Below, piece after piece: positions 18,853-27,111 of a stretch of 64,000 nt of DNA (positions within the stretch are counted from its first letter, which is position 1; every line of letters begins with the position of its first letter). The translations under genes were made by a program, and so were the position numbers. The DNA is from Alistipes sp. (GTDB taxonomy: Bacteria; Bacteroidota; Bacteroidia; Bacteroidales; Rikenellaceae), in contig JAFSDP010000012.1 of NCBI GenBank assembly GCA_017436185.1, positions 178,392 to 242,391 of the forward strand, read 5' to 3'. The notes under the pieces were generated by a model. That model did not search any database, was not told the DNA's origin, and saw only the letters and a list, made by a program, of their open reading frames with translations.

Positions 18853-19443
18853 ATGAAACAGCGTGTAATGCTCTATTTCGGCTCGTTCAACCCGATTCAC
18901 AACGGGCATATTGCGTTGGCCGAATATGTCATCGAGCAGGGGTTGTGCGATATGGTGACTCTGATTATCTCGCCCCAAAGCCCCTACAAGTTGGAGGCGG
19001 AGCAGGTGGCAGAACTCGCTCGTTTCGAGATGGCCGAGTTGGCCTGCCAGGGGTCGAAATACCCCGACCGCATCACGCCGTCGGCCATCGAAATGCTGCT
19101 CGAAAAGCCCTCCTACACCATCAATACGCTGCGCTACCTGGAGGAGGTGGCAGGCGATAGGATGGAGTTCTCGATTTTGATGGGTGGCGACCAAATCGAG
19201 GGACTGATGGGGTGGCGCGAGGTAGAGAAAATCCTCGAATATCCCATCTACATCTACCCCCGTGAGGGGATGGCCCCGCCGGAGACGATTCCGAGCCAAA
19301 AACTCACACTGATGGCCGATGCTCCCACGCTCGACATCTCCTCGACCCGCATCCGTGAGGCCGTAAAAAACGACAAACCTGTTCACGAATTGATTCACCC
19401 CAAGGTGGCGTGGTATATCCGTGACCATAAATTGTATAAATAG
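18853..19443 (+). CDS. nadD: Nicotinate-nucleotide adenylyltransferase
   Basis: This 196-residue enzyme adenylates nicotinate mononucleotide in NAD synthesis. The ATG at 18853 (MKQRVMLYFGSFNPIHNGH) was chosen because it places the nucleotidyltransferase motif GSFNPIHNGH at the N-terminus; an upstream frame-open start would overlap gmk. The C-terminal ISSTRIREAV motif (here DISSTRIREAVKN) is also present. The phrase MGGDQIEGLMGWREVEKIL fits the family. It is in the yicC-gmk-nadD-ddl transcript, with ddl starting six bases later. Confidence 0.96.
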   Translation: MKQRVMLYFGSFNPIHNGHIALAEYVIEQGLCDMVTLIISPQSPYKLEAEQVAELARFEMAELACQGSKYPDRITPSAIEMLLEKPSYTINTLRYLEEVAGDRMEFSILMGGDQIEGLMGWREVEKILEYPIYIYPREGMAPPETIPSQKLTLMADAPTLDISSTRIREAVKNDKPVHELIHPKVAWYIRDHKLYK

Positions 19444-19449
19444 CAACCC

Positions 19450-20436
19450 ATGCAACGACTCAACATAGCCCTGTTGGCAGGTGGCAACTCCTCGGAGCGA
19501 GAGATTGCCCTGCAGAGTGCCGCACAGATTTACGAGGCGCTCGACAAAACACGCTACCATGTCATCCTCATCGACCTGCACCACCGCGATTGGTGCCACA
19601 CGGCCGAGGATGGAACGAAGTGGCAGGTGGATAAAAACGACTTTTCGATTACCATCCACGACGAAAAAATCCCCTTCGACTACGCCTTGATTCTTATTCA
19701 CGGCACGCCGGGCGAGAATGGTATGTTGCAGGGCTACCTCGAGATGATGGAGGTGCCGTTCAGCTCCTGCTCGATGACCTCGTCGGTCATCACGTTCGAC
19801 AAGATGACCACCAAGCGCACGCTCGCAGGGTCGGAGATCAATCTGGCCCGTGAGGTCTTCCTGCGCCGAGGTGAATGGTGGGACAATGATTCGATTATCA
19901 ACGAGTTGGGACTTCCGCTCTTTGTTAAGCCCAATGCCAGCGGCTCGTCGTTCGGTGTTTCGAAGGTAACGGCCAAGGAGGAGCTGACAAAGGCCATCGA
20001 GTTGGCCTTTACCGAGAGTGACGAGGTGCTTATCGAGGAGTGCATCACGGGCCGTGAGATGGGCTGTGGCGTGATGATTTGCGGCGGCAAGGAGTATCTG
20101 TTCCCCATTACGGAGATCATCGCCAAGCGTGATTTCTTCGACTACGAAGCCAAATATACGGCCGGTCTGTCGGACGAGATTACCCCTGCCGACATCACCC
20201 CCGAAATCAAGGAGAAGCTGAACCGTATGACGCTTGAGGCCTACCGCCGTTGTCGCTGTTCGGGTGTGGTGCGCATCGACTTCATCGTCACCGAGGCGGG
20301 TGATCCGTACCTCATCGAGGTCAATTCGATTCCCGGAATGAGCGGTGGCAGCATCGTGCCCAAGCAGGCCCGTGAGATGGGCATCTCGCTGGGCGAGTTG
20401 TACGATATTATTATTGAAGATACCTGCAAGCGATGA
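19450..20436 (+). CDS. ddl: D-alanine--D-alanine ligase
   Basis: This 328-residue ATP-grasp ligase makes the D-Ala-D-Ala end of peptidoglycan precursors. N-terminal motif ALLAGGNSSEREIALQSA corresponds to the family's GGxSxEhxVS loop. ATP-grasp features include LPLFVKPNASGSSFGVSKV (Lys and glycine-rich loop), LIEECITGREMGCGVM, and CSGVVRIDFIVTEAG followed by YLIEVNSIPGMSGGSIVPKQ in pieces, with the metal-binding Asp, Glu and Asn. It overlaps the next start by four bases (ATGA). Confidence 0.96.
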   Translation: MQRLNIALLAGGNSSEREIALQSAAQIYEALDKTRYHVILIDLHHRDWCHTAEDGTKWQVDKNDFSITIHDEKIPFDYALILIHGTPGENGMLQGYLEMMEVPFSSCSMTSSVITFDKMTTKRTLAGSEINLAREVFLRRGEWWDNDSIINELGLPLFVKPNASGSSFGVSKVTAKEELTKAIELAFTESDEVLIEECITGREMGCGVMICGGKEYLFPITEIIAKRDFFDYEAKYTAGLSDEITPADITPEIKEKLNRMTLEAYRRCRCSGVVRIDFIVTEAGDPYLIEVNSIPGMSGGSIVPKQAREMGISLGELYDIIIEDTCKR

Positions 20437-21008
20437 TTGAGATTGACGATAAAATTGTGAGTGCCGACCTGCTGCGTGAGGGCTTTCTGTGCGACATTAA
20501 GCAGTGCAAGGGCATCTGCTGCGTAGAGGGCAATGCCGGTGCGCCGCTCGATATGGAGGAGGTCGATACGCTCGAAGAGGAGTGGGAGAACTACCGCCCC
20601 TATATGACCGAGGAGGGTATTGCCGCCATCGAAAAACAGGGTTTTATGGTCATCGACGAGGATGGTGACTACACCACGCCGCTGGTCAATGATGCCGAGT
20701 GCGCCTATGCCTACACCGAGAACGGCATCACGCTGTGCGCCATCGAGAAGGCCTGGTTGGAGGGAAAGACTCCCTTCCGCAAACCCATTTCGTGCCACCT
20801 CTATCCGATTCGACTGATGCACTTCTCGAACGGCACGATCGGTCTGAACTACCACCGTTGGTCGGTCTGCGCCTCGGCCCGTCAGTGCGGTGCCAAGATG
20901 GGGGTGCCGGTCTATAAATCGCTGCGTGAGGCCATTATCCGCCGCTTTGGCGAGGAGTTTTACGCCCAGCTGGAGGCAGCCGAAGCGTTAATCAAAAGCA
21001 ATAAATAA
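20433..21008 (+). CDS. DUF3109 family cysteine-rich protein
   Basis: This 191-residue cytoplasmic protein belongs to the DUF3109 family common in Bacteroidetes. It has eight conserved-looking cysteines: CDIKQCKGICC near residues 18-28, C in DAECAYAY, C in LCAIEKAW, C in PISCHLYPIR and the pair in CASARQCG. This arrangement is like the YkgJ-type cysteine clusters, so metal or iron-sulfur binding is likely but unproven. The start overlaps the ddl stop (ATGA), so translation is probably coupled. Its function is unknown. Confidence 0.9.
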   Translation: MIEIDDKIVSADLLREGFLCDIKQCKGICCVEGNAGAPLDMEEVDTLEEEWENYRPYMTEEGIAAIEKQGFMVIDEDGDYTTPLVNDAECAYAYTENGITLCAIEKAWLEGKTPFRKPISCHLYPIRLMHFSNGTIGLNYHRWSVCASARQCGAKMGVPVYKSLREAIIRRFGEEFYAQLEAAEALIKSNK

Positions 21009-21013
21009 CGAAG

Positions 21014-22159
21014 ATGAAGAGATACCTGATAACCCTTTTGGCGGTGTGGTGTGCCGCTACGGCTCTGGCGCAGGAGAATCCCGCCGATACGGTGGCCGAA
21101 CACGACATCCACGAAGCCATCGACTACTCCTCGAAGGAGCGAATGAAGGCCGAGTTGGCAGACGAGCAGGCCCGCATCGACTCGCTGTCGAAACTCTTGA
21201 CCCCCGCCCAGGCCGCCACGGTCGATTCGATTGTGGCCATGCGTCTGCGCCTGGCCCGCAAACGGATTGAGTCGGTGCCTGCACTCGATTCGCTGGCCAT
21301 TTTGGACACACTGCCCTCGGGCGACGAAGCAGTCGATGTAGTCCTGTTTGCCAACGGCTCGTGGCGTTATGTCCGTAACCGTGCGGTAGCCAAGGACAGC
21401 ACCATCTTCGAGAAGTATTGGGACACCGAGAAACTCTTTTCCTACAAGGATGTCGAGTATTCGTCGTTGCCCAAGTCGCTCGTGATTGATTTGGTCGATT
21501 CGACCAACGGCTACCATACCCCCTATAAGGCGTCGCCCATCCGCAGCCGCTACGGTCCTCGTCGTGGCCGTGCCCACCAGGGTGTCGATTTGGTCCTCAA
21601 GACGGGTGAGCCGATCTATGCCACCTTCAGCGGTCGTGTGCGTATCTCACAGTACAACCGAGGCGGCTACGGCAACCTGGTCGTCATTCGCCACGACAAC
21701 GGCCTGGAGACCTACTACGGCCACCTCTCGGAGCGTATGGTCGAGCCGAATCAATGGGTCGAGGCGGGTCAGGTCATCGGTCTGGGCGGCTCGACGGGTC
21801 GTTCGACGGGTCCCCACCTGCACTTCGAGACTCGCTACTACGGTCAATCGTTTGACCCCGAACGCCTTATCGATTTCAAGACGGGCACACTGTGCCGTGA
21901 GACCTTCCTCTTGAAACGCAGCTACTTCAGCATCTACTCCCGAGCCAGCCAGGATTTCGAGGACGAGATTGCCAACGAGGAGCAGGACAAGAAGGAGCAG
22001 GCCGAGCGTGAGGCAATGCGCTACCACAAGATTCGCTCGGGTGACACACTGGGTGCCATTGCCCGCAAGTACGGCACCACGGTGGGCAACATCTGCCGCC
22101 TGAACGGCATCAAATCGACCACCATCCTACGCATCGGACGCACGTTGCGAGTAAGATAA
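21014..22159 (+). CDS. Secreted M23 peptidoglycan endopeptidase with C-terminal LysM
   Basis: This 381-residue protein has a signal peptide (MKRYLITLLAVWCAATALAQ), a helical region, an LytM/M23 domain at about 175-290 and a single LysM at about 337-380. The zinc site of M23 is complete: HQGVD gives the first His and Asp, and HLHFE after STGRSTGP gives the last His pair. The LysM reads YHKIRSGDTLGAIARKYGT then ICRLNGI. It should cut peptide cross-links of the wall in the periplasm. It is the last gene of the yicC-to-M23 run, five bases after the DUF3109 gene, and ends at a strong terminator. Confidence 0.94.
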   Translation: MKRYLITLLAVWCAATALAQENPADTVAEHDIHEAIDYSSKERMKAELADEQARIDSLSKLLTPAQAATVDSIVAMRLRLARKRIESVPALDSLAILDTLPSGDEAVDVVLFANGSWRYVRNRAVAKDSTIFEKYWDTEKLFSYKDVEYSSLPKSLVIDLVDSTNGYHTPYKASPIRSRYGPRRGRAHQGVDLVLKTGEPIYATFSGRVRISQYNRGGYGNLVVIRHDNGLETYYGHLSERMVEPNQWVEAGQVIGLGGSTGRSTGPHLHFETRYYGQSFDPERLIDFKTGTLCRETFLLKRSYFSIYSRASQDFEDEIANEEQDKKEQAEREAMRYHKIRSGDTLGAIARKYGTTVGNICRLNGIKSTTILRIGRTLRVR

Positions 22160-22160
22160 C

Positions 22161-22197
22161 AAAAACGGCTCTCCAAAAAGGAGAGCCGTTTTTCTTT
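22161..22197. terminator. Strong bidirectional terminator between the M23 gene and yggS
   Basis: The arms AAAAACGGCTCTCC (22161-22174) and GGAGAGCCGTTTTT (22180-22193) pair over 14 bp around a five-base A loop, with T runs on both strands. The flanking genes converge, and the hairpin almost touches both stop codons. Confidence 0.95.
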
Positions 22198-22861
22198 ACT
22201 TCGAGTAATCTCTAGCACCGAAAATCATCGAGCCGACACGCACCGAAGTCGAGCCGCAGTCGATGGCGATGGGGTAGTCGTCAGACATACCCATCGAGAG
22301 GGTATCGAACTCCTCGCCGAAGAGGGGTTTTAACTCTTCGAAGACCGAACGCAACGCCTCAAAGTCGGAACGAATCACGGCCTCATCTTCGGTATTGGAG
22401 GCGATGCCCATCATACCACGCACACGCAGATGCTTCAGGCGGGCAAACTCGCCGCCCGCAACCACCTCGCGCAACTCACTCAAATTCCAGCCCGTCTTGC
22501 TCTCCTCCGAGGCAATGTGCAGCTCCAGCAGACAATCAATCGTGCGGTTGCAACGAGCGGCCGCCTCATCCAAAGCTACGGCCAGACGCCAACTATCCAA
22601 CGACTCGACAAGCGAAATGAACGGGGCGATATACTTTATTTTATTGCGTTGCAGGTGGCCAATCATATGCCACTCAATATCTTTCGGCAGTGCTTCGTAT
22701 TTGGCCTTCAGCTCCAACGGACGGCTCTCGCCAAAAAGGCGTTGGCCGGCACGGTAGGCCTCCTCGATAGCCTCGACGGGGTGGGTCTTCGAGACAGCCA
22801 CCAGCTGCACCCCTTCGGGCAACGTGGCACGCACGGCTGCTAATTGGTCGGTTACAGACAT
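22196..22861 (-). CDS. YggS/PLPBP-family pyridoxal phosphate homeostasis protein
   Basis: This 221-residue single-domain PLP protein has the fold-type III barrel of the YggS family. The PLP lysine is in QLVAVSKTHPVEAI, and HMIGHLQRNKIKYI and LSMGMSDDYPIAIDCGSTSVRVGSMIFG, read in parts, are conserved. Members keep PLP levels balanced and affect amino-acid pools; no catalytic activity is established. A TACTTTTG element for this strand lies at 22885-22892, just upstream. It is divergent from the C69 dipeptidase gene. Confidence 0.95.
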   Translation of the reverse strand: MSVTDQLAAVRATLPEGVQLVAVSKTHPVEAIEEAYRAGQRLFGESRPLELKAKYEALPKDIEWHMIGHLQRNKIKYIAPFISLVESLDSWRLAVALDEAAARCNRTIDCLLELHIASEESKTGWNLSELREVVAGGEFARLKHLRVRGMMGIASNTEDEAVIRSDFEALRSVFEELKPLFGEEFDTLSMGMSDDYPIAIDCGSTSVRVGSMIFGARDYSK

Positions 22862-22910
22862 AGGTTTTCGTGAATTTTGACCCTCAAAAGTAACAAAAAT
22901 TTTGCAGTTG

Positions 22911-22941
22911 TTGGCTATTTCGGATTTGTTTTGTAAATTTG
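22911..22941 (+). promoter_or_regulatory. Bacteroidetes-type promoter of the C69 dipeptidase gene
   Basis: TTG (22911-22913), a 20-base spacer, then TAAATTTG (22934-22941) match the TTTG-N19-21-TAnnTTTG pattern. The start codon is 24 bases further on. Confidence 0.7.
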
Positions 22942-22964
22942 GCTTTCAATCAACCTTTGCAATT

Positions 22965-24587
22965 ATGAAGAAAACGCTATTTGTATCGGTGTTGGCGACG
23001 CTGCTCTATGTGAGCGCCTCGGCCTGCACAAACTTTATCATCACGCGCGGTGCCTCGACCGATGGGTCGAATATGGTCACCTACGCTGCCGACTCGCACG
23101 CCCTCTACGGCTCGCTCTACAGCTATGTGCCGGGCAAATTCAGCCCCTATATGGATATTCGTGAGTGGGACAGCGGCCGTCCGCTGGGTCAGATTGCCCA
23201 AGCTCGGACCACCTACCGCACGTTGGGTAACTCGAACGAGCACTCGCTCTTCATCACCGAGACCACCTTTGGCGGTCGTCCCGAGTTGGAGGATCCGAAG
23301 GGCGGCATCGACTACGGATCGCTGATCTACATCACGCTGCAACGTGCCAAGACGGCCCGTGAGGCGATTCAAATCATTGTCGAGCTGGCCAACACCTATG
23401 GTTACTGCTCGTCAGGCGAGTCGTTCTCGCTGATCGACCAACAAGAGGCTTGGATTATGGAGCTGATTGGCAAGGGTCCCAACGACAAGGGTATCGTATG
23501 GGTCGCTCGCCGCATTCCCGACGGATATGTATCGGCACACGCCAACCAGGCACGCATCACCACCTTCCCGTGGGATGACCCCGAGAATTGCCTCTATGCC
23601 CCCGATGTAGCGGAGGTTGCCCGCAAGTTCGGTTGGTTCAAGGGTGAGGACAAAGATTTCAGCTTCTCGGATGCCTACGCACCCGCCGACTTTGGTGCAC
23701 TGCGTGGTTGCGAGGCGCGTGTATGGGCCTTCTTCCGCACCATTGCCGACGATATGGATCGCTACGAGGACTATGCGATGGGCCACAACCCCAAGAACAA
23801 GATGCCTCTGTGGGTGAAGCCCCGCACCAAAATCTCGCCCAAGCAGGTGATGGATTGTATGCGTGACCACTACGAGGGCACAAAGATGGATATGACCACC
23901 GACATTGGTGCCGGTGGCGAGGGTCTTCCTTACCGTTGGCGTCCGATGTATTGGACGGTCGATGGCGTTGAATACTGCAACGAGCGTGCTACGGCCACCC
24001 AGCAGACCGGTTTCTGGCTGGTAGGTCAGGCTCGTCCCGAGAAGGTGGGTATTCTGTGGTTTGGCACCGACGATGCCGCCACGTCGCCCCTGACGCCCAT
24101 CTATGTCAATTGCCAGGAGGTTCCCGAGTGCCTGAAGGAGGGCAACGGCTCGATGCTGAAATACTCCGATACGTCGATGTTCTGGATTACGAACCGAGTG
24201 GCTCAATTTGCCTACCTGCGCTACAACATCATCGGCAAGCACGTGCGTACGGAGGTCGATAAGTGGGAGAATACGATGCTGGAGCAGGTCAAGAAGATTG
24301 ACATCGATATGGCCAACGTGGGCTACAAACCCAAGAAGGTAAAGAAGATCGCCACGGAATTCAGCGTCAGCACGGCCCAGACGCTCTTCGAGAATTGGGT
24401 TGAGATGGACAAGTACCTGATGGTAAAGTACATCGACGGTAACGTGAAGGGTGAGGACGCAAACGGCTTTATCGACAACGGCAACGGTCTGGACATTCCG
24501 GACAAGATCGAGCAGCCGGGCTACAGCGAGCATTGGAAGCGTGTGGTAGCCAAGGACAAGGGTGAAATTCTGAAGGTTGTGAAGTAA
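22965..24587 (+). CDS. Secreted C69-family dipeptidase
   Basis: This 540-residue Ntn-hydrolase belongs to peptidase family C69 (dipeptidase A). The ATG at 22965 gives the signal peptide MKKTLFVSVLATLLYVSASA, directly followed by CTNFIITRGASTDGS. In this family the nucleophile Cys becomes the N-terminal residue after processing, and here it sits exactly at the expected cleavage point, so signal cleavage could itself create the active enzyme. TYAADSHALYG and the later TDIGAGGEGLPYRWRP match family blocks. It should hydrolyse dipeptides in the periplasm. Its stop overlaps the lpdA start by one base. Confidence 0.93.
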   Translation: MKKTLFVSVLATLLYVSASACTNFIITRGASTDGSNMVTYAADSHALYGSLYSYVPGKFSPYMDIREWDSGRPLGQIAQARTTYRTLGNSNEHSLFITETTFGGRPELEDPKGGIDYGSLIYITLQRAKTAREAIQIIVELANTYGYCSSGESFSLIDQQEAWIMELIGKGPNDKGIVWVARRIPDGYVSAHANQARITTFPWDDPENCLYAPDVAEVARKFGWFKGEDKDFSFSDAYAPADFGALRGCEARVWAFFRTIADDMDRYEDYAMGHNPKNKMPLWVKPRTKISPKQVMDCMRDHYEGTKMDMTTDIGAGGEGLPYRWRPMYWTVDGVEYCNERATATQQTGFWLVGQARPEKVGILWFGTDDAATSPLTPIYVNCQEVPECLKEGNGSMLKYSDTSMFWITNRVAQFAYLRYNIIGKHVRTEVDKWENTMLEQVKKIDIDMANVGYKPKKVKKIATEFSVSTAQTLFENWVEMDKYLMVKYIDGNVKGEDANGFIDNGNGLDIPDKIEQPGYSEHWKRVVAKDKGEILKVVK

Positions 24588-25960
24588 TGCACTACGATAT
24601 TCTGGTCATCGGCTCGGGCCCGGGTGGCTATGTAGCCGCCATTCGAGCCGCACAGTTGGGTAAGCAGGTGGCACTCGTCGAGCGAGATGCCGTAGGTGGC
24701 GTCTGCCTCAACCGAGGTTGCATCCCCACCAAGGCGCTGATTCGCAGCGCACACCTCTATCAAGATGTCAAGGCGGCTGCCCAATACGGCGTAACGATAG
24801 CGGGGGAGGTGTCGCCCAATCTGGAGGCGATGGTCAATCGCTCACGCACCGTAGCCGAGACGATGTCGAAGGGGGTGCAGTTCCTTCTGAAGAAGAACAA
24901 CATCACCCTCATCGCAGGCACAGCCCGCATTGCAGCCCACAACACCGTTGAGGTGGAGGGCGAACAATACACCGCCGACCACATCATTCTGGCCACAGGC
25001 GCACGCCCCCGTGTGATGCCCTTCATTCCGGTGGATGGCAAGCGTATCATCACCTCCACCGAGGCACTGAAACTGAGCGAGTTGCCCCAGACAATGGTGG
25101 TTGTCGGCTCGGGTGCCATCGGTAGCGAGTTGGCGTGGTTCTACGCTGCGCTGGGCGTCAAGGTGACCCTTATCGAGTACCTGCCCCGCCTGATGCCCCT
25201 CGAAGATGAGGAGGTCTCGAAGGCGATGGAGCGTGCCTTCCGTAAACTGCGTGTCGGTGTGATGACCTCTACGACCGTCAAGGCGGCCCGTGTGGTCGAG
25301 GAGCACTGCGAGGTCGAAATCGAGGGCAAGAAGGGCGCAGAGACCCTCACGGCCGACATTGTGCTCTCGGCAGTGGGTGTCGAGGCCAACATCACGGGCA
25401 TCGGCCTGGAGGAGATGGGCGTGAAGTGTGAGCGTGGCAAGGTGGTTGTGGATGAGTTCTACCGCACCTCAGTTGCGGGCATCTATGCCATTGGCGACAT
25501 CATTCCGACCCCGGCATTGGCACACGTCGCATCGGCCGAGGCCATCTGTTGCGTGGAGGCGATTTGCGGCTTGAATCCTGCGCCGATCGACTATACAACC
25601 ATCCCGTCGTGCATCTTCACCTCGCCCGAGGTGGCATCGGTGGGTTTGACCGAGCAGCAGGCAGCCGACAAGGGCATCGCCTACAAGGTGGGCCGCTTCC
25701 CCTTCACCGCCTCGGGAAAGGCTACTGCCTCGGGAGAGCGTGACGGCTTCGTGAAACTCATCTTTGATGAGGAGGAACGCCTGATTGGTGCCCATCTGGT
25801 GGGTGGTACGGTGACCGAGTTGCTGGCCGAGCCGACGCTTGCCAAGGCGATGGGGGCTACGGCACATCAGATCGCCCGCACCATTCACGCACACCCCTCG
25901 ATGAACGAGGCGATGATGGAGGCCGCCGAAGATGCGCTCGGTTGCGCAATCCACCTGTAA
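24587..25960 (+). CDS. lpdA: Dihydrolipoyl dehydrogenase
   Basis: This 457-residue flavoprotein re-oxidises dihydrolipoamide in 2-oxoacid dehydrogenase or glycine-cleavage complexes. The FAD site is ILVIGSGPGGYVAAIRAAQLG, read in two parts. The redox disulfide is GGVCLNRGCIPTKAL, the NAD site VVVGSGAIGSELAWF, and the catalytic His-Glu pair lies in HAHPSMNEAMMEAAE. The size is typical. No other subunit of a lipoyl complex is nearby; it is coupled by a one-base TAATG overlap to a secreted dipeptidase, which looks like a chance operon partner. Confidence 0.96.
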   Translation: MHYDILVIGSGPGGYVAAIRAAQLGKQVALVERDAVGGVCLNRGCIPTKALIRSAHLYQDVKAAAQYGVTIAGEVSPNLEAMVNRSRTVAETMSKGVQFLLKKNNITLIAGTARIAAHNTVEVEGEQYTADHIILATGARPRVMPFIPVDGKRIITSTEALKLSELPQTMVVVGSGAIGSELAWFYAALGVKVTLIEYLPRLMPLEDEEVSKAMERAFRKLRVGVMTSTTVKAARVVEEHCEVEIEGKKGAETLTADIVLSAVGVEANITGIGLEEMGVKCERGKVVVDEFYRTSVAGIYAIGDIIPTPALAHVASAEAICCVEAICGLNPAPIDYTTIPSCIFTSPEVASVGLTEQQAADKGIAYKVGRFPFTASGKATASGERDGFVKLIFDEEERLIGAHLVGGTVTELLAEPTLAKAMGATAHQIARTIHAHPSMNEAMMEAAEDALGCAIHL

Positions 25961-25988
25961 GAAATTCAAAAATTAGAATTTGAACAAA

Positions 25989-26023
25989 AAAATAGCGTAC
26001 CGGTCGTGGTACGCTATTTTTCA
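25989..26023. terminator. Terminator after lpdA
   Basis: The arms AATAGCGTAC (25991-26000) and GTACGCTATT (26009-26018) form a 10-bp stem flanked by an A run on the left and a T run on the right, so it can stop transcription from both sides. Confidence 0.9.
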
Positions 26024-26064
26024 TTTTAGGGGAGAAGGTTTCCGCCTTAATGGAATAGAGAGGC

Positions 26065-26250
26065 CTACTTGAACCACTCAGCCACGTGATGACGTGCCCA
26101 GAAGTAGTACACAGCCAGACCGATCCAGCTCGTCAGGAGCACGATAACCGTAACGATTACCTTACCCACGAGGGTGATAGGCTTCTTCCAGATGTCGAGT
26201 ACGCACCAGATGGCGCAAATAAGACCGGCCAACCAAATCAAAGTTCCCAT
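26065..26250 (-). CDS. Small two-helix membrane protein
   Basis: This 61-residue protein is almost entirely membrane. Helix 1 is GTLIWLAGLICAIWCVLDIW and helix 2 is VGKVIVTVIVLLTSWIGLAVYYFW, with a short charged loop KKPITL and a basic end ARHHVAEWFK. The layout resembles the small PLDc_N-type or immunity-like membrane proteins found widely in Bacteroidetes. No function is assigned. It lies 37 bases downstream of truA on the same strand. The start MGTLIW is preceded by an AAGAAG purine tract. Confidence 0.7.
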   Translation of the reverse strand: MGTLIWLAGLICAIWCVLDIWKKPITLVGKVIVTVIVLLTSWIGLAVYYFWARHHVAEWFK

Positions 26251-26287
26251 AATCTTCTTGTTTTTAATGTGTTATAAAAAATGTTAA

Positions 26288-27049
26288 TTAGTGTGTTTTT
26301 CGTTCAAACAACTCGGCAGGGTAGCTCACATCGCTCAAGAACAGCCCTTGGGCGGGTGCTCCCGTGCTGCAACGTGAGAGGTCTCGGCTGCTGACAATCG
26401 CCTCAAATTCCTCCACCGTATAGCGGCCACGACCCACATCGACCAATGTGCCTACGATGGCTCGCACCATGTTGCGCAGGAAACGATCGGCCCGAATCGT
26501 GAAGCACCATACGCCCGACTCGGCAATCTCCCAACGTGCTTTACGGATGTGGCAAATGTTGGTCTTGTTGTTCGAGTTGAGCTTGGCGAAGGTGGTAAAA
26601 TCCTCCTCCTGCAACAACACCTCGGCAGCCCGATTCATCGCCTCCAAATCCAGTGGCACGGGGTATTGCCAGGAGGTGTGGAGCGTGAAGGGGTTTTTGT
26701 GCGGCTCGAGGTAGTAGCGATATTCTCGTTCACGAGCCGAAAAACGGGCGTGCGCCTCGTCCGAGACTTGCGTCACCGACATCACGGCTATCGACTTGGG
26801 TAAGAGCTTGTTGAGTTTGTAGCAAAGTTGCTCCGCATCGTCAATCGGCTGCTCCACATCGAAGTGGGCCACATAGTAACGGGCGTGTACACCGGTATCG
26901 GTACGCCCTGCACCGGTGATCTCCACATCGCTACGCAACAGGGTAGTAAGTGCCTGTTCGATGGTCTGTTGCACAGAGGGTTGCTCCTTCTGGCGTTGCC
27001 AGCCGAAATAGGGGCTTCCGTCGTATTGCAACTCGATAAAATAACGCAT
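26288..27049 (-). CDS. truA: tRNA pseudouridine synthase A
   Basis: This 253-residue enzyme makes pseudouridine at positions 38-40 of tRNA anticodon arms. The N-terminal RYFIELQYDGSPYFGWQRQ and the catalytic Asp in TGAGRTDTGVHARYYVAHF are clear, and FLRNMVRAIVGTLVDVGRG is the C-terminal family block. The length fits. A TATCTTTG element for this strand is at 27069-27076, 20 bases upstream of the start, without a clear -33 partner. Confidence 0.97.
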   Translation of the reverse strand: MRYFIELQYDGSPYFGWQRQKEQPSVQQTIEQALTTLLRSDVEITGAGRTDTGVHARYYVAHFDVEQPIDDAEQLCYKLNKLLPKSIAVMSVTQVSDEAHARFSAREREYRYYLEPHKNPFTLHTSWQYPVPLDLEAMNRAAEVLLQEEDFTTFAKLNSNNKTNICHIRKARWEIAESGVWCFTIRADRFLRNMVRAIVGTLVDVGRGRYTVEEFEAIVSSRDLSRCSTGAPAQGLFLSDVSYPAELFERKTH

Positions 27050-27111
27050 AGGCTCTTACTTTTCTCGACAAAGATAATCATTTTTTCGTTTATTCCACCC
27101 TGTCGATTGTT

